Positions 40,459 through 48,557 of a stretch of 64,000 bases of DNA are shown here, piece by piece. Every line of letters begins with the position of its first letter. Position 1 is the first letter of the stretch. A model generated the notes under the pieces. The model was not told the origin of the DNA. It did no database searches and saw only the letters and a program-made list of their open reading frames with translations. This DNA comes from Marinobacter adhaerens HP15 (GTDB taxonomy: Bacteria > Pseudomonadota > Gammaproteobacteria > Pseudomonadales > Oleiphilaceae): positions 496,001-560,000 of the forward strand of contig NC_017506.1 of NCBI RefSeq assembly GCF_000166295.1. The letters are read 5' to 3'. The position numbers and the translations under genes were made by a program.

Positions 40459-40553
40459 CCTTGAATCTCCGAGGGAAGGATTTCATCCTGAAATCCTGTT
40501 TACAAAAACCAAGCCCTGCAAAGGCCTGTGGCCACGCAAAGTGTAACCGCTTA

Positions 40554-41942
40554 CTACTCCATCCCCAACTTCTTCAATCGATATCTTAACGCCCGAAAGC
40601 TAATACCCAGTCGTTTCGCAGCCGCCGTCTTGTTCCACCGTGTCGCTTCAAGAGCCTTCTCGATGGCCTGTCGTTCAATCTTTTCCAGATACCCTTCCAG
40701 ATCAATCTCCCCATCGGGCACGGCAATTCCTTCCCCATCGCCAACCTGGCCCTCGGCAATGATCTGCGAGGCCGAAGCTGCATGCTGAACACCATTCCCC
40801 AGATGCAGATCATCAGCATCGATCTGGTCAGCGTCGCACAGGGTAAAAGCCCGCTCCAAGACGTTTTCCAGTTCCCGGACATTGCCCGGAAAGTCATAGC
40901 TTCGCAGTCTGTCCACGGCCGCTGGCGTTAACGAGGCAGGGTCACACTCATACTCTTTCGCAATTCGTTCAAGAATGTGATTCGAAAGCAGAGAAATATC
41001 ATCTGGCCGCTCTCTCAGGGGTGGCACTGAGAGTTCGATCACGTTAATCCGGTAGAAAAGATCCTGACGAAAGCTGCCTTCCTGGACCAGCTCCGGCAGA
41101 TTCTTGTGTGTGGCGCTCAGTACCCGAATGTCGACGGGCACTTCCTTGGTGTCCCCGACTGGCCGAACGGCTTTTTCCTGTATGGCGCGGAGCAGTTTCA
41201 CCTGCATGGCCAGGGGCAGGTCTGCCACTTCATCAAGGAATAGGGTACCTCCGTTGGCAGAGCGGAACAGGCCGTCTTTGTTCTCCACGGCCCCGGTAAA
41301 GCTGCCTTTCTTGTGGCCGAAGAATTCGCTTTCCATCAGTTCCGAGGGAATCGCACCGCAGTTAACCGCGATGAACGGTCCTTCGCGGCGGGGCCCCTGG
41401 AGGTGGATCATTCGGGCCACCAGCTCTTTACCACTGCCAGATTCGCCACTGATAAACACGGGGGCCTGGCTTCGGGCCAGTTTTCGGGTCTGGTTCCGGA
41501 GTTTTCGAATCTCTGGTGATTTGCCGAGTAGCAGGCCTGGCTCGTCGGCTGTATCTTCCGCGTCTGCCTTGGGCTCAGCGAGTTTGAGGGCGCTATTGAC
41601 CAGTTCCCTTAGTCGGGGCAGCTCCACCGGTTTGGACACGAAATCAAAAGCCCCGGCTTTGAGCGATTCAATCGCGGTGTCCATGTTGCCGTACGCTGTG
41701 ATCACGGCAACAGGCGTGGCCGGAGAGTGTTTCTGAATCCACTGGACCAGTTCAATGCCATTACCGTCTGGCAGGTTCATGTCGGTCAGGCAGAGGTGGG
41801 TGGTGTTCTGTTCCAGCAATTTCTGGGCGCTGGTGAGGTCGGGTGCCGTGAGGGTTGTTATGCCCATCCGGGTGAGGGTGATCTCAAGTAACTCCCGGAT
41901 GTCCGGTTCATCATCAACGATCAGCGCTGTGTATTTGGTCAT
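40554..41942 (-). CDS. pilR: Sigma-54-dependent response regulator PilR
   Basis: 462 residues in the NtrC layout: a receiver domain with acidic pocket D10-D11 and phospho-acceptor D54 (CLTDMNLPDGNG), an AAA+ domain with Walker A GESGSGKE near 170 and the sigma-54 contact loop GSFTGA (consensus GAFTGA, Ser at position 2), and a Fis-type helix-turn-helix at the C-terminus (NKTAAAKRLGISFRALRYRL). In Pseudomonas PilR drives pilA transcription with RpoN; pilA is not in the window. The cognate kinase PilS is encoded 56 bases upstream. Confidence 0.95.
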   Translation of the reverse strand: MTKYTALIVDDEPDIRELLEITLTRMGITTLTAPDLTSAQKLLEQNTTHLCLTDMNLPDGNGIELVQWIQKHSPATPVAVITAYGNMDTAIESLKAGAFDFVSKPVELPRLRELVNSALKLAEPKADAEDTADEPGLLLGKSPEIRKLRNQTRKLARSQAPVFISGESGSGKELVARMIHLQGPRREGPFIAVNCGAIPSELMESEFFGHKKGSFTGAVENKDGLFRSANGGTLFLDEVADLPLAMQVKLLRAIQEKAVRPVGDTKEVPVDIRVLSATHKNLPELVQEGSFRQDLFYRINVIELSVPPLRERPDDISLLSNHILERIAKEYECDPASLTPAAVDRLRSYDFPGNVRELENVLERAFTLCDADQIDADDLHLGNGVQHAASASQIIAEGQVGDGEGIAVPDGEIDLEGYLEKIERQAIEKALEATRWNKTAAAKRLGISFRALRYRLKKLGME

Positions 41943-41998
41943 CTTGTGTCGTCGGTTCCATGTCGTTGTTCAAGCGCCCGATATCCGCCGGCGCCGGT

Positions 41999-43654
41999 TC
42001 AGATCATCCGCCCCGGATGAGCAAATGTAATGCGAAAACAGCAGCCGGGTTTGTTATCTTCTACCAGCGAAAGATGGGCCTGATTAGCCTCGCACAGTTC
42101 CCGGGCCAGATAAAGTCCGAGCCCGGTTCCGGTCTTGTCTGTGGTGAAAAAGGGTTCGAACACAGAATTTCTGTGCTCGGGTGCAATGCCAGGGCCCTGG
42201 TCGCGGACATCAATATAGGTTCGCTCTCCGTCCTCAGTTGCCCCCGCATGGATGCCGATTCTTCGTTGCCCCGAGTGCTGTTCACTGTAGCGTAGCCCGT
42301 TGTCGCAAAGATTCACCATGACCTGTTCAATCTGGCTCTTGTCGAATCTCGCAGATGGCAGTTGGGGATCGATTTTAAGAATAATGTCGGCCTCAGCGCG
42401 GCCTTCATTCTGCGTTTGCAGAAAGTCTTCTTTGAATTCCTGTAGCCATGGAGCAACTTCGATCAGATCTGCGTTGGCAGCTCGACGCCTTGAAAGATCA
42501 AGCACGTTCTCGATGATGCCATTCACCCGCCGCGAATGGCGCCGGATGATCCCGAGCATCTGATGATCACCTGGGTCGAGGTTAGGGGATTCCTCCATGA
42601 GCTGGGCCGCGTGGCTGATCGCCCCCAGCGGATTGCGGATTTCATGGGCAATGCCGGCCGTGAGTCTGCCCAGCGATGCCAGCTTCATTTGCTGGGCCTG
42701 TTGGGTGACTTTGCTCATATCTTCGATGAATACAAGGATCTGGTCGCCTCGCTCCTGGTCCAGCTGAGTAAAGTTGACCTGCAATAGCGGCGAGGTGGGT
42801 GAGGGTTGAAAGGGTTCGATGCGCTGTGTCGGGTCCTTTAGCCATGCGTCCAGGCCCTGTTTGAGGGGCTTTGGCAAAACGGTCGCTCGCTCGTGAATCG
42901 GTGCCGAGGCTTTGGGGGCGCCGTATAAGAGCTCTTCGGCGGCGGCGTTGGCAAGGCGGATCTGGCCGAAACGGTCGAGCACCAGAATGCCGGTGCGCAT
43001 GCGTTGAATGATCTGCTGGTTGATTTTCTCAAGTTCAGCGATGCTCCGGGCGCGGCTGGTAGCCAATGCCTCGCTGCGCATCATTCGCCGGGAGATGCTT
43101 TGCAGGACGAAAGCGGCTGCAAAGTAGAGGATACCCAGTGAACCGGCTCGAACAATATCGTCAGCCGACTCTCCGAGGGTCAGAACTGCCCATCCTGAGA
43201 TCCCAAGGGAGCAGATGGCTGCCAGCGCTGCATAGAAGGTTCCCATGCGGCTTGGCGTCAGAATGTTGCCCGCGGCCACCGACACAATCACCAGGTTGGC
43301 AAGGCCGTTGGTAATGCCTGTGCTGGCGAGCAACAGGCCATGCATGATCAGAATGTCCAGCAGGATTGAAAGTGTTATGTGGCGCTGGCTGGGGTGAAAT
43401 CCGGCGATCAGAAGCAACGCAATAAACGCGTTCAGGCCGAGGTAGGCGGAAACGCCGGCCTGATAATAATCCAGCAGTCGGAAGCGCATATCAAAGTTGA
43501 CGGGATCCACGAATAGCAGTGCCACCAGCATCAGGCTCACCACTAGTCGGTAGTGGTTGTAGATCCTGAACAGCTTGGCCTGTTGGATTCCGGGCGGTGT
43601 CGAAGGGGCCGGGCCGAGCGCTTCGGCCGATCGTACTGGTGTATCTGCTGCCAT
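41999..43654 (-). CDS. pilS: Membrane sensor histidine kinase PilS
   Basis: 551 residues. About six hydrophobic helices fill residues 35-190, followed by a PAS-like segment (RTGILVLDRFGQIRLANAAA, ~215-235), the HisKA phosphorylation motif GIAHEIRNPLGAISH, and an ATPase domain with NLCDNGLRYS (N box), DQGPGIAPE (G1) and TGTGLGLYLAREL (G2). In Pseudomonas PilS senses pilin in the inner membrane and controls PilR. ATG 43654 has no good Shine-Dalgarno. It diverges from nadE. Confidence 0.94.
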   Translation of the reverse strand: MAADTPVRSAEALGPAPSTPPGIQQAKLFRIYNHYRLVVSLMLVALLFVDPVNFDMRFRLLDYYQAGVSAYLGLNAFIALLLIAGFHPSQRHITLSILLDILIMHGLLLASTGITNGLANLVIVSVAAGNILTPSRMGTFYAALAAICSLGISGWAVLTLGESADDIVRAGSLGILYFAAAFVLQSISRRMMRSEALATSRARSIAELEKINQQIIQRMRTGILVLDRFGQIRLANAAAEELLYGAPKASAPIHERATVLPKPLKQGLDAWLKDPTQRIEPFQPSPTSPLLQVNFTQLDQERGDQILVFIEDMSKVTQQAQQMKLASLGRLTAGIAHEIRNPLGAISHAAQLMEESPNLDPGDHQMLGIIRRHSRRVNGIIENVLDLSRRRAANADLIEVAPWLQEFKEDFLQTQNEGRAEADIILKIDPQLPSARFDKSQIEQVMVNLCDNGLRYSEQHSGQRRIGIHAGATEDGERTYIDVRDQGPGIAPEHRNSVFEPFFTTDKTGTGLGLYLARELCEANQAHLSLVEDNKPGCCFRITFAHPGRMI

Positions 43655-43747
43655 GATTTACAGGAATCCGCTGTTGGTCGGAAGAAATCCACGCCTATGC
43701 GGGGTTATAATAGCCTTTTCATGGCAATGAGTTACAGGAGCCGATTT

Positions 43748-45418
43748 ATGTCCGTGTCCGGAAACCAGGCAGCGTCCGGGGAGTCTCCCAGAAAATTGCG
43801 GGTGGTGATGGCCCAGTTGGATTTCCTGGTGGGCGATATTCCTGGCAATACCGAGCTAGTTCTGGACGCAGCCCGACGGGCATCGTCCGAGCATCAGGCG
43901 GATGTGGTGGTGTTCCCGGAGCTTTGCCTGACTGGCTATCCACCTGAAGATTTGCTCTTGCGGCCCAGCATGGAAGTTCGCGTAAATGAGGCGCTGGAAA
44001 GGCTGCAGGCGGAAAGGCTGGATCCGGTGATCGTTATCGGTGCTCCCCTTCGCCATGGCGCGCTGCTGTATAACGCGGCGGTGGTCATCGACGCCGGCGA
44101 AATTACCGGTCGGTATTTCAAGCGTTTCCCGCCCAACTATCAGGTCTTTGACGAGAAGCGTTACTTTGCCGAGGGCCGGGATGTCCTGACTCTGGATATC
44201 CGGGGCGTTCCGGTGGGAATTACTGTGTGTGAGGATTTATGGAAGGAGGGGCCGGTGGAGGACTGCGCCGCTGCAGGCGCCCGTCTTATCCTGAACCTCA
44301 ATGCCTCGCCCTACGATATCGATAAACAGGCACGCAGGAAGGCGTTGCTTGAGCGGAAGTCCCGGGAGAATCTGGTCAGTATCGTTTACGTGAATCTGGT
44401 GGGCGGTCAGGACGAGCTGGTTTTTGACGGTGGCTCCATGGTGTTTGACCATTCCGGTGTGCTGACTGCAGAGGCCCCTCAGTTTGGTGAAGGATTATAT
44501 CCGGTCGACTTTCTGTGCGAGCACCACTGTCAGCCGGTATCCCAGGCTTTGCCGGAAGAGCCGACGCTGGAGGCCAATGTCTACCGCGCCCTGGTGACCG
44601 GTGTGCGGGATTACGTCAACAAGAACGGATTCAAATCGGTGGTTCTGGGGCTCTCAGGCGGCATCGACTCGGCAGTAACTCTGGCAGTTGCCGTCGATGC
44701 ACTGGGCAAGGATAGGGTGCGCGCGGTGATGATGCCGTTTCGCTACACCTCCAGCATGAGCCTTGAGGATGCCGAAGCGGAGGCCGTTGCCCTGGGCGTG
44801 CAGTACGATGTGTTCTCGATTGAGCCCATGTACGACGCCTTTATGGAAACTCTGGCCGGGCCTTTTGAGGGCACTACGCCGGATACAACCGAGGAAAACC
44901 TGCAGGCGCGACTGCGTGGCGTCTTATTGATGTCCCTGTCCAACAAGTTCGGTTCCCTGGTGCTGACCACCGGGAACAAGAGCGAGATGGCGGTGGGCTA
45001 TTCAACGCTCTATGGCGATATGGCGGGCGGCTTTGACGTTCTAAAGGATGTGCCTAAAACCCTGGTGTTCCGTCTGGCCAAATACCGCAACACGCTTTCG
45101 GAGGGCGAAGTGATCCCCGAGCGGGTGATCACCCGTCCACCCTCGGCAGAGCTGGCGCCGGATCAGAAAGACGAGGACAGCCTGCCCGGTTATGACGTGC
45201 TCGATCAGATCCTGAATCTGTATGTAGAGCGGGATTTCAGTGCCGATGCGATCGTTGCGGAAGGTTTCGAGCGAGTCGACGTTGAGCGGGTTATTCGCCT
45301 TGTAGATATCAACGAGTATAAACGCAGGCAGGCACCGATCGGCGTCCGTATTACGGAGCGCGGGTTTGGGAAAGACCGGCGCTATCCGATCACAAATGGC
45401 TGGAAAAGCGGGAAGTAG
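43748..45418 (+). CDS. nadE: Glutamine-dependent NAD+ synthetase
   Basis: Last step of NAD synthesis: amidates nicotinic acid adenine dinucleotide. 556 residues in two domains. The N-terminal nitrilase-like glutaminase has the triad in FPELCLTGYPPEDLL (Glu), KRFPPNYQVFDEKRYF (Lys) and VCEDLW (Cys). The C-terminal synthetase has the pyrophosphatase loop LSGGIDSA and TGNKSE. I set the start at ATG 43748 because CAGGAG lies eight bases upstream; earlier ATGs at 43721 and 43727 are weaker. TATAAT at 43706-43711 is a likely -10 without a good -35. Confidence 0.95.
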   Translation: MSVSGNQAASGESPRKLRVVMAQLDFLVGDIPGNTELVLDAARRASSEHQADVVVFPELCLTGYPPEDLLLRPSMEVRVNEALERLQAERLDPVIVIGAPLRHGALLYNAAVVIDAGEITGRYFKRFPPNYQVFDEKRYFAEGRDVLTLDIRGVPVGITVCEDLWKEGPVEDCAAAGARLILNLNASPYDIDKQARRKALLERKSRENLVSIVYVNLVGGQDELVFDGGSMVFDHSGVLTAEAPQFGEGLYPVDFLCEHHCQPVSQALPEEPTLEANVYRALVTGVRDYVNKNGFKSVVLGLSGGIDSAVTLAVAVDALGKDRVRAVMMPFRYTSSMSLEDAEAEAVALGVQYDVFSIEPMYDAFMETLAGPFEGTTPDTTEENLQARLRGVLLMSLSNKFGSLVLTTGNKSEMAVGYSTLYGDMAGGFDVLKDVPKTLVFRLAKYRNTLSEGEVIPERVITRPPSAELAPDQKDEDSLPGYDVLDQILNLYVERDFSADAIVAEGFERVDVERVIRLVDINEYKRRQAPIGVRITERGFGKDRRYPITNGWKSGK

Positions 45419-45470
45419 ACGCGGGAGTTTGGGGGCAGATGGCATTACCACCTGGCCCCGATTTCAGACT

Positions 45471-46304
45471 TTATTCGTCGCCCATCAAACCAAAGGTTAC
45501 GACGTTCGTCAGTGACCGGTTTTCGCCCTTCAGCAGGTCCACATCAAACTCGCCGTCGGCATTGAAGGCGTCACTCTCCGGAAAGTTGGTGCGCAGCATG
45601 GCAATGGCATCCTGCGATCCTTTTCTCAGTTCGAGGAAGCGGAAGGTTTCCGCGAGGATAATCAGGGCCTCTTCGGTGACCGTCGCTGTCGGGTAATTCT
45701 CGATGATGTATCTTGCCCGGTTGTTGGCTGCGACATAGGCCTGGCGTTTCACATAGTAGCGGGCCGCGTAGAGTTCCAGTTCGGCCATGCGATTGCGCAC
45801 CGCGATCATTCGCTGGCGGGCATCCGCGACGTACTGGCTGTCCGGATAGCGGTTCAGCAGTTCAGAAAAATCGCGGAACGACTGCAACTGCTCACCCGGA
45901 TCCCGAGCCGCGACATCAATCGGGAAATAGCGGGCCGCAAGGCCGATATCGAGGTTATAGGAGGCCAGGCCGCGCATGTAGAGTGCGTAGTCTGCATGAT
46001 CGCTTTGAGGGTTAAGACGCAGGAACCGGTCGGCGGCCGCACGGGAGCCTTCGAGGTCGAGGTTCTGGTAGCGGGCATAGATCAGGTCAAGTTGGGCCTG
46101 CTCTGCGTAGCGACCGAAGGGGTAATAGGTTTCCAGGGCGTCCAGGTTCTGCTCTGCCTCGTTAAAGTTTCCAGAGGTCATGGCCTCGCGGGCGTTCTCG
46201 TAATAGGTCTTCTCCGGAAGCACTTCCTCCTGCTTGTTGGAGGCGCAGGCACTGACCAGAACAACCAGTGTGGAAAGTAGGAGCAAACGAAGACCTGATC
46301 TCAT
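45471..46304 (-). CDS. bamD: Outer-membrane assembly lipoprotein BamD
   Basis: Essential lipoprotein of the BAM complex that inserts beta-barrel proteins. 277 residues: a short signal peptide and lipobox LVSAC (Cys at 19), then TPR repeats (YYENAREAMTSGNFNEAEQ; RFLRLNPQSDHADYALYMRG). The C-terminal FGLMGDE end is also present. ATG 46304 puts the lipobox at normal distance from the N-terminus; the frame is open to 46445, but a longer start would bury the signal peptide. Divergent from rluD and convergent with nadE. Confidence 0.95.
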   Translation of the reverse strand: MRSGLRLLLLSTLVVLVSACASNKQEEVLPEKTYYENAREAMTSGNFNEAEQNLDALETYYPFGRYAEQAQLDLIYARYQNLDLEGSRAAADRFLRLNPQSDHADYALYMRGLASYNLDIGLAARYFPIDVAARDPGEQLQSFRDFSELLNRYPDSQYVADARQRMIAVRNRMAELELYAARYYVKRQAYVAANNRARYIIENYPTATVTEEALIILAETFRFLELRKGSQDAIAMLRTNFPESDAFNADGEFDVDLLKGENRSLTNVVTFGLMGDE

Positions 46305-46438
46305 TCCGGAATCCCGTATAATGTCGATTGATTCAAGGGCAGTCATTGTAGCGGGGAAGTGACGCCATGTGCAGAGCAATGCCCCGCTGTTTCCAATAAT
46401 CTGACCGAAACGTAACACACACAGGCCCTGGGGGCTTA

Positions 46439-47416
46439 ATGTCATCTGAAAAACGAATCCTCGCCAACTTTGTTGTGCCGCCGGAATTGAGCGACAGGCG
46501 CCTGGATCAGGCCGCAGCAGAGCTGATGCCCGAACACTCCCGTTCCCGCCTGCAATCCTGGATCAAAAGCGGTGCGCTAACAGTAAATGGTGAGGTGCGA
46601 AAGCCTCGGGACAAGGTGATGCTGGACGATCGCCTGGCGCTGGATGCCGAGCCGGAAGCTCAGGTGAGCTGGCAGGCCGAGGAAATCTCGCTCGATATCG
46701 TCTATGAGGACGAGCACTTGCTGGTCATCAACAAGCCCGCGGGCCTGGTGGTGCACCCGGCCGCCGGCCATGCCGATGGAACCCTGGTCAATGCCCTGCT
46801 GAACTACGCACCCGAGGTCGAGAATCTGCCGAGGGCGGGTATCGTACACCGCCTCGACAAAGACACCTCGGGCATTATGGTCGTGGCCCGTAGCCTGATT
46901 GCGCATACGTCCCTGGTCGATCAGCTGCAAACCCGAACCATGGGTCGTGAGTACGAGGCCGTCGTCGTTGGCACCCTCACCGGTGGCGCAACGGTTGATG
47001 CGCCCATCGGCCGGCATCCTCGGGAGCGCAAGAAAATGGCGGTCGTCGCCTCCGGCAAACCGGCGGTCACCCATTATCGCCTGGTGGAACGTTTTGCCGC
47101 CCACACTCACGTCCGCTGCAAACTGGAAAGCGGCCGAACCCATCAGATCCGGGTTCATATGGCCCATGTAAAACACCCGCTGGTCGGAGATCCGCTCTAT
47201 GGAGGTCGGCTGAGACTGCCCAAGGGAACCACTGACGAGCTTAGAGAGGCCCTCTCGACGTTCAACCGTCAGGCCCTCCACGCCCGGCAATTGACCCTGG
47301 AACACCCGGAAACCGGTGAAATCCTGACCTGGGAGGTTCCCTTGCCTGAGGATATGGTTGCGTTGATTGAAGCTCTGCGCAAACACGCCCGGGAGCTGGA
47401 AACCCGTGACTATTGA
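46439..47416 (+). CDS. rluD: 23S rRNA pseudouridine synthase RluD
   Basis: Makes the pseudouridines of 23S helix 69 (E. coli 1911, 1915, 1917). 325 residues: an N-terminal S4 RNA-binding domain (SRLQSWIKSGALTVNGEV, ~35-75) and an RluA-type catalytic domain with HRLDKDTSGIMVVA (catalytic Asp in RLDKDTSG near 144) and ESGRTHQIRVHMAHVKHP. It overlaps the downstream pgeF start by 11 bases, so the two are probably coupled. Confidence 0.95.
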   Translation: MSSEKRILANFVVPPELSDRRLDQAAAELMPEHSRSRLQSWIKSGALTVNGEVRKPRDKVMLDDRLALDAEPEAQVSWQAEEISLDIVYEDEHLLVINKPAGLVVHPAAGHADGTLVNALLNYAPEVENLPRAGIVHRLDKDTSGIMVVARSLIAHTSLVDQLQTRTMGREYEAVVVGTLTGGATVDAPIGRHPRERKKMAVVASGKPAVTHYRLVERFAAHTHVRCKLESGRTHQIRVHMAHVKHPLVGDPLYGGRLRLPKGTTDELREALSTFNRQALHARQLTLEHPETGEILTWEVPLPEDMVALIEALRKHARELETRDY

Positions 47417-48161
47417 AAGTGACGCCCTGAAACCGGACTGGCCTGCGCCCGACAGAGTGCGGGCGATCAGCACAACCCGCGCCGGTGGAGTCAGCGGTCG
47501 ACCCTGGAACAGTCTTAACCTCGGTGTTCACGTCGAAGACGACCCGGATCATGTGCGACAGAATCGACGAAGACTCGCCGAGTCCACAGGGCTGAAAAGC
47601 GAGCAGATCGGTTGGCTCAATCAGGTGCACGGTATCGATGTTGTCGAACTGACCCCTGATAACGTCGGACAAATCGCCAAGGCTGACGCCAGCTACACCC
47701 GTCATCCGGGCATCGCCTGCGCCATCCTTACTGCTGACTGCCTGCCCGTTATCCTTGCCGATCGCGAAGGAACAGTTGTTGGCGCCGCCCACTGTGGCTG
47801 GCGAAGCCTGTGTGGCGGTGTTATCGAGAACCTGGTGAGCAAGATGGCCGTTGCGCCCGAAGCTCTGCAAGCCTGGCTCGGCCCGGCCATCGGTCCGGAC
47901 AGCTTCGAGGTCGGCCCGGAAGTGCGTGAAGCCTTCCTTGACCATGATCCCAAAGCGGTCCACGCCTTCACAGCCGAAGGTGCTCGGCCGGGTCATTTCA
48001 TGGCAGATATCTATGCCCTTGCCACTTTGAGGCTAAATCATCTCGGTGTTTCCAACGTGACTGGCGGTGGCCTGTGTACCGTTCAGGATTCAGATCGGTT
48101 TTTTTCATACCGCAGGGAGGGCCGGACCGGGCGGATGGCAACTTTGATCTGGTTGAATTAA
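47406..48161 (+). CDS. pgeF: YfiH/PgeF family copper-zinc oxidoreductase (peptidoglycan editing factor)
   Basis: 251-residue member of the YfiH (DUF152, laccase-domain) family, related to proteins reported as purine nucleoside phosphorylases and as editing factors for peptidoglycan precursors. Metal-ligand motifs are visible: the DCLPV segment (TADCLPVILADREG), AAHCGWRSLCGGV and the C-terminal GGGLCTVQDSDRFFSYRREG. The start is GTG 47406, inside the end of rluD, with GGGAG about nine bases upstream; a TTG at 47367 would overlap further and lacks family sequence. Confidence 0.92.
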   Translation: MTIESDALKPDWPAPDRVRAISTTRAGGVSGRPWNSLNLGVHVEDDPDHVRQNRRRLAESTGLKSEQIGWLNQVHGIDVVELTPDNVGQIAKADASYTRHPGIACAILTADCLPVILADREGTVVGAAHCGWRSLCGGVIENLVSKMAVAPEALQAWLGPAIGPDSFEVGPEVREAFLDHDPKAVHAFTAEGARPGHFMADIYALATLRLNHLGVSNVTGGGLCTVQDSDRFFSYRREGRTGRMATLIWLN

Positions 48162-48210
48162 GGGTTATCGACAACTGACCGGTTATCTTTGCGTTATTTC
48201 CAAAGATTGG

Positions 48211-48399
48211 GCCTGGGGCGGGAATGACTCTCTAGAACTGTCTGCAGCATGGATGCTGCAGCCAAGCCTACATGGGTGAGGCCGAGCGTATATGAAGCGA
48301 AGCTTCATGCGACAGACGAACGACTGCAATCTGTGATTGCAGGCTGGACCCCGCAGGGGTATTCACAGCGTGTTCTTGAGAGTCATTCCCGCCTCAGGC
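48211..48399 (+). repeat. Long-hairpin intergenic repeat, copy B2 (multi-branched)
   Basis: A 28-base outer stem (48211-48238 with 48372-48399; one G-U and one mismatch) encloses 133 bases that hold five further hairpins: 48242-48249/48254-48261 (loop TGGA), 48266-48269/48279-48282, 48292-48298/48302-48308, 48324-48330/48336-48342 and 48348-48352/48356-48360. The right end GGTATTCACAGCGT is shared with copy B1, and the TGGA-looped first hairpin is shared with the other copies. It fills most of the 396-base pgeF-clpB gap 48162-48557; the rest is the clpB promoter region. Confidence 0.8.
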
Positions 48400-48457
48400 T
48401 TGCACCAAACTGAAACCTGACGGCCGTCAATTTTCTGACGAATACACCGAGCCTCCG

Positions 48458-48485
48458 CTTGAAGTCCCTCTACTTGCCCCTACAT
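48458..48485 (+). promoter_or_regulatory. Sigma-32 heat-shock promoter of clpB
   Basis: CTTGAA (48458-48463), a 13-base spacer and CCCCTACAT (48477-48485), against the RpoH consensus CTTGAAA-N11-15-CCCCATNT. A start near 48492 would leave a leader of about 65 bases. The downstream gene is a known heat-shock gene. Confidence 0.85.
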
Positions 48486-48557
48486 TAACTGTCAAAGCAA
48501 TCGAATATCCGCCACCCACGGCACCACGGTATTCGCAGAAATTTGGGGAAAGTACAC

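Noticed and set aside
40515-40545. Sigma-54-like GG/GC pair upstream of fimT (minus strand: TGGCCACAGGCCTTTGCA)
   Set aside because: Twelve bases separate GG and GC; sigma-54 promoters need ten, and the spacing is strict.
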